Shown: positions 1 to 8,426 of the stretch, piece by piece
How positions within the stretch are numbered: position 1 is the stretch's first letter
How the letters are laid out: the number at the start of each line of letters is the position of its first letter
Source: Flavobacteriales bacterium
GTDB lineage: Bacteria > Bacteroidota > Bacteroidia > Flavobacteriales > Flavobacteriaceae
Assembly: GCA_027065715.1 (NCBI GenBank)
Contig: JAMONO010000040.1
Location: 1-46,302, forward strand
Reading direction: 5' to 3'
DNA: 46,302 bases
Notes under the pieces: generated by a model
Databases searched by the model: none
The model's input: only the letters and a program-made list of their open reading frames with translations
What the model was told of the DNA's origin: nothing
Position numbers and translations under genes: made by a program

Positions 1-24
1 CACCGTCGGTTGTTTCTCGCAATG

Positions 25-32
25 CAAAGATA
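25..32 (-). promoter_or_regulatory. Candidate -7 promoter box for a leftward gene outside the window
   Basis: Read on the minus strand this is TATCTTTG, an exact match to the Bacteroidota -7 consensus TAnnTTTG. No TTG -33 element sits at the usual 17-23 nt spacing. A perfect 9-bp AT-only hairpin (33-41 with 48-56) lies just upstream. Transcription would start near position 18 and leave the window. The rest of 1-239 holds no gene that I can support. Confidence 0.4.
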
Positions 33-239
33 AATACAAATCACTATATTTGTATTGTCAAAATGTAAATAGTCCGATTAATTGGGGGTTAGACCATTGG
101 AATTTTAATTTTTTAGTAATGTAATGTCATAATTTTATTGTTGAATAGTTTGAAGTTAAACTTGTAGAATAATTTTATAGAAATTTAAAAGAACATATGA
201 TTTCTTAAAATAAAGTATGTCATTTATGTATAATAAATC

Positions 240-1337
240 TTATGATTCAAAAATGTCAATAATTATTTTTTCAGCATATTTATTATAGTTCCCATTTTTT
301 TTATTAAATTCTATCATTGATTTTTGGGCTAATTTATAATTTGTTTTAACATCCATTATTTTTTTTGCAATAGATTTAGGATTACTTGGCTCAGCAGTAT
401 TTACTGCATATGGAAATTCTTTAGATAAACATTTAAAAGAAGGATAATTGGGAAGAATAACCGGAGTGCCAAAACAGAGAAACTCATATAATCGGTTGGG
501 CGCAGCGTATACATTATTTAAAGAAGTCGGACTATAAAATCCAATACCAATATCGACACTTGACATTGTATTAAGATGATTGGGAGGGGTTCGGGATTGC
601 AAAAAAAGAATTCTTTCTGATAAATTTAATTCATTTATATAATTTTTTAAAATTTCCAAATCATTCCTTATTTTAAGGAAGGAAGGAAGAATTACTAAAA
701 TATATTCTTTAGGTAAAAAGCCGAATGCTTTAACCAACTCTTTTAAGTTTCTTTTTTTAATGTCTATTAAACCTGAATACAAAGTTATTATTTTCCCATT
801 TTTTCGTAATTCTTCTATTTCTAAATCGGGTTTTATAGTATGTTCATTATAGTCAGGTATGTTTGGCAAAATGAGAGGAAATTTTTGCAAATTTGCTTCA
901 AAATATGTAATCCAAGCTCTATTTTCTTCGGGAATAACTACAAAATCTGCTTTTCGACAATACTTGTATTTATTAGGCTCTAATTCGTGAAATTGATAAA
1001 TTAATTTTATGTTATTTTTTATCTTATCAATGGCAAAAATATCCCAAGCACCTAACCAAATCGCTTCAATTTCACTTCTTTTTTTCAAAAAGAAAAGATA
1101 AAAGGAAATAAGGAATTTGGTTTTTGCAACAATTCGTTTGAGAAAAGATTTTGGATACGGTGTTAAACTGGTTTTAAGAACATTTATGTTTTCATGATTA
1201 AATTTTACATCAGTATAATAAGTATATAAAATAATTTTAAATCCTTTTTTTGCTAAATAATTCAATATAGTTATAGTAGGTGGAATTGTTTTAACATCTC
1301 TAAGTAAAGGAAAAATAATTATTTTAGATTTATTCAT
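240..1337 (-). CDS. Glycosyltransferase, GT4-like (GT-B fold)
   Basis: This 365-residue protein has the two-domain layout of GT-B glycosyltransferases. The C-terminal half begins around residue 182 with a strand and Gly-containing turn (ITLYSG), and residues 278-296 carry the nucleotide-sugar-binding region (AAPNRLYEFLCFGTPVILP), where the Glu and Gly/Thr are typical of GT4 enzymes. No transmembrane segment or signal peptide is evident, so it should act at the cytoplasmic membrane face. It is the last gene of the leftward glycan operon, and its start overlaps the end of the flippase gene by 8 bases, implying coupled translation. Sugar donor and acceptor cannot be read from the sequence. The residues around 90-110 (SEIEAIWLGAWDIFAID) look like the N-terminal domain core. 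The family call is reasonably firm; the specific linkage is unknown. Confidence 0.8.
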   Translation of the reverse strand: MNKSKIIIFPLLRDVKTIPPTITILNYLAKKGFKIILYTYYTDVKFNHENINVLKTSLTPYPKSFLKRIVAKTKFLISFYLFFLKKRSEIEAIWLGAWDIFAIDKIKNNIKLIYQFHELEPNKYKYCRKADFVVIPEENRAWITYFEANLQKFPLILPNIPDYNEHTIKPDLEIEELRKNGKIITLYSGLIDIKKRNLKELVKAFGFLPKEYILVILPSFLKIRNDLEILKNYINELNLSERILFLQSRTPPNHLNTMSSVDIGIGFYSPTSLNNVYAAPNRLYEFLCFGTPVILPNYPSFKCLSKEFPYAVNTAEPSNPKSIAKKIMDVKTNYKLAQKSMIEFNKKNGNYNKYAEKIIIDIFES

Positions 1338-2805
1338 TTTTAAATAATTTATAGACTACAGTTGTAGGATAAGAAATAAGTATTAGGGTAATTGTAACAA
1401 AGATAATAATTTTTTCTTCTTTTATAATTGGGATTGTTTTATCAATTGTGTAACTAAATTTTATTAAAAATGCTAATAGGGTTAATAATATAAAAATTAA
1501 GTTTTCTTTATCAATAAATTTAAACGGTAGAGAAGTATCGGTTTTTTTATATACAATAAAACTTACTATAGCCATCAAAAAGCTATTTATAGGGATAATA
1601 AAATATAACCCGTAAACTTTAAATATATTTATTAAAATATAAGCAAACAAAGCAGATAATAATTGAGCAAAACTCCAATAAAAATATAGTTGTTTTCCTT
1701 TATGGTGCGAGACAGCCATTTTTCTGTAAATAGAGCCGACACTCGAAAAGATAATTCCTAATATGTTAAATAATAGGAATATATAAGCTAATTGCACATC
1801 TGATTCATCAAATTTTTTGCTTCCCCAAATAATTTCAATGATATAATCGCCCATTAAAATAGATCCGATTAATACAATATTATTAACACTGATAATACCG
1901 GTTAAGTATTTTTTAAATTCTTGAACAACCGATTTTGATTTTTGAACTAATTTCGAATACCGGGTAAAAAATATAGTGATAAACGGTTGAATAAAAAGCC
2001 CTTTGATTTTATTGGCTAAATTTTGCACATATTTAAAAATAGCATAAGTCCCTTCGGGCAGATAAGATATACTCGCAGTAAGAACAACAGAATAGATTTG
2101 TGTGGCTCCTACATATAAAAATGTAGCTTGCATTGCTTTAAAAAAAGAAACATGATTAAAATGAGGTAATTGCCATATGCTTTGGTATGTATAGCCGATT
2201 TTTTTGAGTTGGAAATAATAAAAAAAGAACTCCACAAATTTGCCTAAAAGTAAAGATATAACCAATGCCCATACCCCTAATGAGTGATATAGTAACACCA
2301 GTATACTAATATTGATGATTATATTAACCATTCCGAGAAATTCCGCTCTTCCGAATTTCTCTTCGGCATTTAAAATGGTAATATAAAAGGAATTGACTAT
2401 TTGAATGAATAAGTAAGGCAATAGAACCCGGAATATCTGAACAGCTTGTCTTTGTTCTTCAGGTGAAAACCCGGGAATAATTAACTTCATAAAAACCGGA
2501 GTAAAAATAAATACAACAATGATGATAATAGTTCCAAAAACCAACAGTCTGTTTATGACGATATTTAAGGCTTTAAAGCCTAAACCTTTTTGTTTTTCTT
2601 CTAAACGGTGGTATTCAGGTAAAAATATTTCTGCTAACTTACCTCCTTGGGTCAAAGATGTGATTAAATAAACCAATGTTTGAGCGGCAAAATACACCTC
2701 AATAGTTCGTGATGCTCCAAAATACCGAACTTGGATAATGGAATATACTAACCCTAATAGTGAAGCTATAAATTTTAATGAAATAAGATTTAGGAGTGTT
2801 TTCAT
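1330..2805 (-). CDS. MurJ/MOP-superfamily lipid-linked glycan flippase
   Basis: The 491-residue protein is strongly hydrophobic from end to end, with roughly 12-14 membrane segments, as expected for the MOP exporter superfamily. Residues near 250-280 (PEGTYAIFKYVQNLANKIKG) resemble the MurJ signature, in which an Asn-Tyr/Val-rich helix precedes the seventh membrane segment. In a glycan locus such a protein most likely flips a lipid-linked oligosaccharide across the inner membrane (a Wzx-like role). It lies between an NTase-fold gene and a GT4-like gene, overlapping both by 4-8 bases. A housekeeping MurJ for lipid II is possible in principle, but the operon context argues against it. No separate polymerase (Wzy) or ligase is visible in the window, so what happens to the glycan after flipping is open. 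Confidence 0.8.
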   Translation of the reverse strand: MKTLLNLISLKFIASLLGLVYSIIQVRYFGASRTIEVYFAAQTLVYLITSLTQGGKLAEIFLPEYHRLEEKQKGLGFKALNIVINRLLVFGTIIIIVVFIFTPVFMKLIIPGFSPEEQRQAVQIFRVLLPYLFIQIVNSFYITILNAEEKFGRAEFLGMVNIIINISILVLLYHSLGVWALVISLLLGKFVEFFFYYFQLKKIGYTYQSIWQLPHFNHVSFFKAMQATFLYVGATQIYSVVLTASISYLPEGTYAIFKYVQNLANKIKGLFIQPFITIFFTRYSKLVQKSKSVVQEFKKYLTGIISVNNIVLIGSILMGDYIIEIIWGSKKFDESDVQLAYIFLLFNILGIIFSSVGSIYRKMAVSHHKGKQLYFYWSFAQLLSALFAYILINIFKVYGLYFIIPINSFLMAIVSFIVYKKTDTSLPFKFIDKENLIFILLTLLAFLIKFSYTIDKTIPIIKEEKIIIFVTITLILISYPTTVVYKLFKNE

Positions 2806-3923
2806 CTAATAAATAATGACAAAATATTTAATATTGTTTTTTTTACTTTTTTAGTAATTGTTACAGGTTTATTTTCGATAACAATATAACTGGCAGGAAT
2901 TTGGTAATTATTTTTCCTTATAAATTCGGCATGTTTGTTTGCAAGAACATATCTTTTTTGAAAAGTATTTAGTGTGTTAAAATTATTGGTATTATCTAGT
3001 TTTATGTTGTTTAAACTCATGTTATTATATAGTTTAACATGAAAATAAACAAAATAGGGCATTATTTCAAATAAAATTTTTCCTTTAAAAGCTTTGTTGT
3101 ATTTATAAAACTTATTAAATAAAATGAGAGAATCGTTATTGTTTAAGTGATTATATATCAGTTTTTTATGATTCAAAATCCATTTTTTGGGAAAATTTAT
3201 GGAATCTTTATTATTTATTTTTTTACCGAATAATATAATGGCATCAAATAAAATCTTATATGATGGTACTATCCAATTATTTAGTTTTTCAATTAGTTCA
3301 TTTTCCGATTTACAATTAATTGACTTTTGTCTTAAATCTTCTATTTGTTTTATTTTTTTCTCTTTTTCGGCTGTGGAAATAAAATTGAAGTCATTAAGTA
3401 ATTTTATTGTATGTCGAAGGGTGCTATAAAATAAAAGTATATTTCTTGTTTGAATATTAGGTAATGAGAGCATTGAAAAAAGGGTTTCTATGCGATGGAC
3501 TGAATATTCGAAGCTCAGAATTAATTTTAATTTTTCAATTTCTTTTTTTGAAAAAACATTTCCGATATCTTTACCAAAAAGAATTTTTTTTCTGTCTAAA
3601 TAAAAAAGTCCTTCAATATACTGTGCTAAGGATTCAGGATAAACAAACACTTCATGAGCTATAACCTCAGAGCCTTTTTTTTCTTTTATGATATTTTTTA
3701 TACTAATATCTTCCCATTTAGGAGGAGTTTGATCATTAACTACTACAATTAAATCAATATCACTTAACCCGGGAGCCGTAAAACTGCCTATTTGTATAAT
3801 AGATTTTACCCCAGCAACTTTACTAACTTTATTTACATAGGTAGATATTAAATCTTCATAAATCGATAATGGTATGTAATTTATTTTTCCGGATATATCC
3901 CCAAATTTTATCTTTGTATTCAT
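2802..3923 (-). CDS. NTase-fold protein 1 in glycan operon, function unknown
   Basis: The 373-residue protein carries a minimal nucleotidyltransferase signature at residues 46-58: Gly46-Ser47, then Asp55-x-Asp57 within hydrophobic strands (IGSFTAPGLSDIDLIVVV). This is the G-S-x(n)-D-x-D metal-binding pattern of the Pol-beta/aminoglycoside-adenylyltransferase fold. An acidic residue at 91 (HEVFVY) could be the third carboxylate. The remaining 270 residues look mainly helical and match nothing I recognise. No signal peptide is present. It overlaps the next NTase-fold gene and the flippase gene by 4 bases on each side, so it belongs firmly to the glycan operon. It might transfer a nucleotidyl or other phospho-group to a sugar or lipid intermediate, but that is inference. 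An antibiotic-modifying role is unlikely given the context. Confidence 0.65.
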   Translation of the reverse strand: MNTKIKFGDISGKINYIPLSIYEDLISTYVNKVSKVAGVKSIIQIGSFTAPGLSDIDLIVVVNDQTPPKWEDISIKNIIKEKKGSEVIAHEVFVYPESLAQYIEGLFYLDRKKILFGKDIGNVFSKKEIEKLKLILSFEYSVHRIETLFSMLSLPNIQTRNILLFYSTLRHTIKLLNDFNFISTAEKEKKIKQIEDLRQKSINCKSENELIEKLNNWIVPSYKILFDAIILFGKKINNKDSINFPKKWILNHKKLIYNHLNNNDSLILFNKFYKYNKAFKGKILFEIMPYFVYFHVKLYNNMSLNNIKLDNTNNFNTLNTFQKRYVLANKHAEFIRKNNYQIPASYIVIENKPVTITKKVKKTILNILSLFIR

Positions 3924-4975
3924 TTTTTATTTATAATTATGTTTGTTTCGGCTAAGAAAATGTAATAATATCTTTCTAATTGTAATAAATATTTATTGTC
4001 GACCTGAACAACCTCTTGTAGGGTGCTATAATTATAATTATTTTTTTCAACGGCATTATTTCTTGTTTTTCTATATTTTTCATTTATTTTATCTTGATTC
4101 CATTTTTTTCTGAGTTTTTCTGTCATTTTTATACATTTCCAAGCTTCATCGGAATAATATTTTTGGGCCTTGGTGAAAGAATCCTTTTTATATACATATT
4201 CACCTTTGTAAGCTAACACAAGAGTAGGTACTAGCAATAATTGAGAGATGAAATATTTAGCTAAGAATACTTCATAATCTAGTTGTAGAGGAAATGTCTT
4301 ATAATAATTTATGAAATTTCTTAACCAATAACATGAGCTGTATTTTTCAATAAAATATGATTTTATAACAAGTTTTAAATCGGTTTCTGAAAAATACCGT
4401 GCTTTTTCTAAGGTTTGGATAGGTAAATCCATCAGCCAATAATCTGATAAAGAATTTTTGTTTATAAAAAAAACTCCATGGTGTTGAATCGGATCAATCT
4501 CTAACAGAAATCGTTCTATTTCTTTTTTTATTTCTTTTACTTCTTTTTTGAGGTGTCCAATAATAACCAAATCAAGATCTGAATAGCTGATATTGGTTTC
4601 ATCCGCGTAACTTCCTTGAACAATTAAATGAGAGTCATGTTTTAACAGTGCTTTATTATATGCAATAAGTTTATGGTAGAATGGATATTGCAATCTGTTT
4701 TTTTTTATACTTGGGATACAAATTGTTTTTCCATCACTTTTTAATGTTTTGTATTTATGTATTGAATTTTCTAATAACTTAATTGATTTATTAGGATGTC
4801 TTGTAAAAAAAAATAATGGATTTTGTGTTAATAAAGTCCCTTTAATTTTATTTTTTAAATTTTCTTTAAAAGTAATAGGTTTATCATTAAAATAGGCTGT
4901 TTCCAGTTTCTTTTTTAATTTTAAAAGTTTAAAAAGATTGTAAGCTTTATGTTTTTTCAACTTCATATGTACCAA
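3920..4975 (-). CDS. NTase-fold protein 2 in glycan operon, function unknown
   Basis: The 351-residue protein has a second NTase-fold signature at residues 121-135: Gly121-Ser122, Asp133-x-Asp135 (QGSYADETNISYSDLDLVII). Unlike its neighbour, about 120 residues of basic sequence precede the motif. The position where a third acidic residue is expected (HHGVFFI, around 165-171) lacks Asp or Glu, so its catalysis may differ from NTase protein 1 or the residue may lie elsewhere. The C-terminal part is rich in Tyr and Lys and looks helical. Translation could start at residue 1 or at Met4. The gene ends inside the start of NTase protein 1 (4-base overlap). The pair looks like diverged paralogues or interacting subunits. 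I do not recognise a characterised homologue. Confidence 0.65.
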   Translation of the reverse strand: MVHMKLKKHKAYNLFKLLKLKKKLETAYFNDKPITFKENLKNKIKGTLLTQNPLFFFTRHPNKSIKLLENSIHKYKTLKSDGKTICIPSIKKNRLQYPFYHKLIAYNKALLKHDSHLIVQGSYADETNISYSDLDLVIIGHLKKEVKEIKKEIERFLLEIDPIQHHGVFFINKNSLSDYWLMDLPIQTLEKARYFSETDLKLVIKSYFIEKYSSCYWLRNFINYYKTFPLQLDYEVFLAKYFISQLLLVPTLVLAYKGEYVYKKDSFTKAQKYYSDEAWKCIKMTEKLRKKWNQDKINEKYRKTRNNAVEKNNYNYSTLQEVVQVDNKYLLQLERYYYIFLAETNIIINKK

Positions 4976-4982
4976 ATTTAAA

Positions 4983-6623
4983 TCAATATTTTTTTAAAAG
5001 TATGTTTTCTTTTTTGATAATTTTTTCTATTAAACTATTAAAATTTCGGTCACTAAAATATTGATCTACATTATTATATTTAAAACCGGAAATACTGGTG
5101 GATATTTTCTCAAAGAAATAATTAAATGGAATTTGGTATCTGATAAATAACAAATAAGCATATCTTAAAGCTAATTCATATTGTTTTTCATAATCAATTT
5201 CATTAGGATCGAAATTATCTAGCACATTAAAATATTCTTCTTTGGAATCAATATCAATAGTAAATCCTTTTCCTCTGTAATGGGTCTGAGAAACAACCGC
5301 ACATGCTTTTTTTACCAATGGTAACTCCATACCTGCCGTAGTAGTATGTACCAATCCCAAATCGGTAATGTCATATATACTCCAACTATTTACTTTTTCT
5401 TCAGGTTTAATAATTTTTATGTTATTACTAGGTTTTACTTTACTTGTAATTATGTCATAAAAAGGCATGTTGGTACCTATAACTATTTCTGCGGGGTGTA
5501 TTTTAACAATCAATTGTTTATCAGGATGACTATTAAACCATTTAATGGTCTCGATCACCCATTCAATAGGATTTTTAAAAGCAATTTCACGTTGAGCGCT
5601 GGCAGCATCCCATAATACATTGGTAAATAAGGTATAGATAGGCTTATTATTATCTAATCCTAATTTTTTTATAGTTTCTTCTTTGGTTGTTGCTTTACCA
5701 AAATTATATACAAATACATCATTTTTATGTGAAATACGTGATGCTAGGTAGTTTTTAATTTCTTTAGCTTGTTTTTTAGTCAGTCCAATGTTTTTAACTT
5801 TCTCCCATTCTTCCGATACATCCCAAGAATCCCCGGTTTTATTCCAATTAAAAACTTGTGAGTATTTTTTCTTTCCACGACTATGTACCAAAACAGGTAT
5901 TTTATTTTTTGTTAAAACATAAAAAGCAGGTCCCCAAGTACTATAAATTCCATGGCTCATTATCACTTTGTCCGGTCGCAATTTAACCAATTGATTACCT
6001 ATTTCATCAGAAATACTAATAGCATTTTTGATTAGTTGCTTTTTATTGTTCAGCATTGGTAAATTCGAAGTAACCATTCCAACTTTATAGTGTTTTAACA
6101 ATGTAGCTTCTAAAATACTGTTATATTTATTTTTATAATGGAGTCCCTTATTATTTTTGATAAAGTCTGAAATGGAAATCCATTCTAATCCCATATTGGT
6201 TAGTATTTTTGAACCTAAAATAAAATCGCGTTGTGCCGTATAATCCCAATTTTTTTCTTCGCCAATTCTTTTTAGTTCATGAATAGGTAAAGTGTTGTCA
6301 TCTATTACAAATGTTATATTATGTCCTCTTTTTTTCAAGCCTAAAGCTAATAAAGCTTCTATTGCTAAATGATAAATGCTTCCGGGTAGTATTAATAAGA
6401 CATATATATATTGGGGTTTTTCAGTTGAAACGGTTTTAAAATTTTTTAAATCATTAGCTTGTGCAATAAGATTACTTTTTGCAAAAAAACTTATTTCACC
6501 TAATCTTTTATAACTTATTCCCATTTTATGTAAAAATGATACTAAATGTGGAAAAAAGTATATTTTTATTTTATCTTTGGTTTTTAATCTCATATATATA
6601 AAATTTTTTACCAAGCTGTCCAA
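4983..6623 (-). CDS. Capsule-type GT-B glycosyltransferase (Capsule_synth-like)
   Basis: This 546-residue soluble protein resembles capsule polysaccharide transferases of the KpsS/Capsule_synth and glycerophosphotransferase-like GT-B group. Visible landmarks are an N-terminal Rossmann-like half (residues 71-110), a KIHPAE motif at 374-379, and a C-terminal donor-site-like block with His426-Thr-Thr-Thr-Ala-Gly and Glu433, followed by a Tyr-Arg-Gly-Lys-Gly stretch at 449-453. In this family these motifs commonly bind a CMP-sugar or related donor, which fits a locus that makes a CMP-activated acid sugar. The start at 6623 overlaps the SDR gene by 16 bases. Met11 at 6593 is an alternative that would leave a 14-base gap and may be the true start. 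It could be the transferase for the nonulosonic-type sugar; that is inference from motif and context. Confidence 0.6.
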   Translation of the reverse strand: MDSLVKNFIYMRLKTKDKIKIYFFPHLVSFLHKMGISYKRLGEISFFAKSNLIAQANDLKNFKTVSTEKPQYIYVLLILPGSIYHLAIEALLALGLKKRGHNITFVIDDNTLPIHELKRIGEEKNWDYTAQRDFILGSKILTNMGLEWISISDFIKNNKGLHYKNKYNSILEATLLKHYKVGMVTSNLPMLNNKKQLIKNAISISDEIGNQLVKLRPDKVIMSHGIYSTWGPAFYVLTKNKIPVLVHSRGKKKYSQVFNWNKTGDSWDVSEEWEKVKNIGLTKKQAKEIKNYLASRISHKNDVFVYNFGKATTKEETIKKLGLDNNKPIYTLFTNVLWDAASAQREIAFKNPIEWVIETIKWFNSHPDKQLIVKIHPAEIVIGTNMPFYDIITSKVKPSNNIKIIKPEEKVNSWSIYDITDLGLVHTTTAGMELPLVKKACAVVSQTHYRGKGFTIDIDSKEEYFNVLDNFDPNEIDYEKQYELALRYAYLLFIRYQIPFNYFFEKISTSISGFKYNNVDQYFSDRNFNSLIEKIIKKENILLKKY

Positions 6624-7432
6624 CCTCCATCTATAACCAAATTAGCGCCGGTCATATATTTTGAAGCTTTTGACATCAAAAATATAATGGCACCTTGATA
6701 ATCTTCGGGTTCAGCCATTCTTTTTAAGGGTGTTTTTTCCATATAATTATTGATAAATTCTTCAGATTGATTGTTGTAAACACCTCCCGGACTTAAGCAA
6801 TTTACCCGTATATTATCATCTGCCAAATGGGTTGCCATATAGCGTGTTAAATTAATCAATCCTGCTTTTGAGGTGGCATAAGCCACAGGAGAATTTATTC
6901 CCGAGTTTCCATATATGTTTTTATTGGCACTCACTATACCATATGTTGATGATATATTAACAATAACTCCTTCGCCGTTTTTTTTCATTAATGGTAAAGC
7001 TTTTTGACTCATCAAAAAACTTCCTTTTAAATTGATATCATGCACGGCGTTCCAAGCTTCCTCGGGATATTCGTCAAAGGCGGCGAAAAAGTTCGAACCG
7101 GTGTCGAGTTTACGAGTATTTCCTTTAAAATGGAACACATTTATAAGTCCGTAAATTTTACCAAAATCATTTTCAATAGTTTGGTAAAAGCTTTGAATTT
7201 CATCAGATTTTGAAACATCCAATTTATAGATAGATAATCTATCGATAGATTGTTGAGCTATTTCCGATTTTTTTATTTTTTCTTGGGCCATTTCTGTATC
7301 AATGTCTGCAATAATTATATGTGCTTCGGCATCTAGAAGTATTTCTACAAAGGCAAATCCTATTTGGCCGGAACCTCCGGCTATAATAATATTTTTGTTG
7401 TTTAAATTGAAAAGTTTAGGTATAAGTTCCAT
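6608..7432 (-). CDS. SDR-family NAD(P)-dependent oxidoreductase
   Basis: The 274-residue protein is a classical short-chain dehydrogenase/reductase. The cofactor loop GGSGQIG sits at residues 19-25, the catalytic Ser in NISS at 159-162, Tyr185 and Lys189 in the YxxxK motif (YATSKAGL), and Asn134 in the central helix. The C-terminus (GGWTAW) is like that of SDRs found next to NeuB-type synthases. One oddity is that the usual NNAG segment is replaced by INVF (around 98-101). Insertions around 104-130 lengthen the mid region. It probably oxidises or reduces a sugar intermediate for the acidic sugar pathway. It overlaps its neighbours by 16 and 17 bases, showing tight coupling with the Gfo/Idh/MocA enzyme before it. 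Confidence 0.85.
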   Translation of the reverse strand: MELIPKLFNLNNKNIIIAGGSGQIGFAFVEILLDAEAHIIIADIDTEMAQEKIKKSEIAQQSIDRLSIYKLDVSKSDEIQSFYQTIENDFGKIYGLINVFHFKGNTRKLDTGSNFFAAFDEYPEEAWNAVHDINLKGSFLMSQKALPLMKKNGEGVIVNISSTYGIVSANKNIYGNSGINSPVAYATSKAGLINLTRYMATHLADDNIRVNCLSPGGVYNNQSEEFINNYMEKTPLKRMAEPEDYQGAIIFLMSKASKYMTGANLVIDGGWTAW

Positions 7433-8423
7433 AATCGATGTTTTTTATCGGTACATTTTTTTTTGTTTCGGCGGCTTCATGTAATCGTAAAGCTAAGTCC
7501 GAATTTATCAAAGCTGTTTCTTTATCTAATTTTTTTGTCTCTTTTTTTTCAATGATTTTAAAAAAATCGATAAGTTCATCTATGTATAATTTATTGACGT
7601 CAAAATTTTCCAGTTTTATCTTTTTTTCGGTTTCTTTATGTTTTTTGATAACAATCATGTTTTCGTGCCAATTCCACCTCAGACTTCCTTCATCAAATAA
7701 AATAGAAATTCGTCTGTCATAATCTTTTTGTAAATAGTCTAAATGTAAAGTAACAATTTTGTCTTCATAAATGAAAGTCCCTTCAAAAATTTCTTCAACA
7801 TCAATTTGCAATTTATTTAAATTCATTTTGTGAGCAGAAACTTCATTAGGAATGCCGAAGTAATGTAAAATCAAATCTAATTCATGTGTAATGGTATGAA
7901 TAACACCTCCACCGAGTTCTTTACGGGCTGCATATGAAATATGATAATCTTCATATGGATGCCAGTAGGGTAAGTAACTTCCAAACTCAAACCGTGCTGA
8001 AAAAACTTTACCTAATTTTTCGTTTCTTATGATGTTATGTATCTCTTTTACCAAAGGATGATAACGAAGCATAAAACCGATAAAGAATGTTTGATTGTAA
8101 TTTGTTAGTAATGCTTTTGCTTTTTTCCATTCCTCTCTATCATAGGTCAAAGGTTTTTCCATGAAAACGTGTGCGTTATTTTTTACAGCTTTTTCTAATG
8201 ATGAAATATGAAGTGAAGTAGGATTACATACGAATACAGCAAAAGGTTTGTGAGTAAGTTGATTATAATCCGTGATTACTTTGACATTAAATTCTTTTTC
8301 AAAATTCATATCAGGTTTTCTTTTCAGACAATAAAGATTTGAAAACCCTAGCTTTTGTAGGTTATTAATATGTCTTTTTCCTATTGATCCTCCTCCTTCT
8401 ATTAAAATAAGTTTATCTTTCAT
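7416..8423 (-). CDS. Gfo/Idh/MocA-family oxidoreductase
   Basis: The 335-residue protein has the family layout: an N-terminal Rossmann domain with GGGSIG at residues 10-15, the EKP motif at 89-91 (FMEKPLTYD) that shapes the nicotinamide site, and a C-terminal alpha/beta domain containing GGGVIHTITHELDL at 171-184, whose His180 and Asp183 match the catalytic region. Family members oxidise or reduce sugars and nucleotide sugars with NAD(P). It starts 3 bases after the fusion synthase ends and overlaps the SDR by 17 bases. An SDR and a Gfo/Idh/MocA enzyme side by side suggests a two-step redox change, for example a 3-keto intermediate or an epimerisation, but the substrate cannot be read from sequence. 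Confidence 0.88.
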   Translation of the reverse strand: MKDKLILIEGGGSIGKRHINNLQKLGFSNLYCLKRKPDMNFEKEFNVKVITDYNQLTHKPFAVFVCNPTSLHISSLEKAVKNNAHVFMEKPLTYDREEWKKAKALLTNYNQTFFIGFMLRYHPLVKEIHNIIRNEKLGKVFSARFEFGSYLPYWHPYEDYHISYAARKELGGGVIHTITHELDLILHYFGIPNEVSAHKMNLNKLQIDVEEIFEGTFIYEDKIVTLHLDYLQKDYDRRISILFDEGSLRWNWHENMIVIKKHKETEKKIKLENFDVNKLYIDELIDFFKIIEKKETKKLDKETALINSDLALRLHEAAETKKNVPIKNIDYGTYT

Positions 8424-8426
8424 AAA

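Noticed and set aside
3187-3664. Plus-strand frames opposite the first NTase-fold gene
   Set aside because: They are shadows of the coding strand, rich in Phe/Leu, with no recognisable domain, inside a continuous leftward operon.
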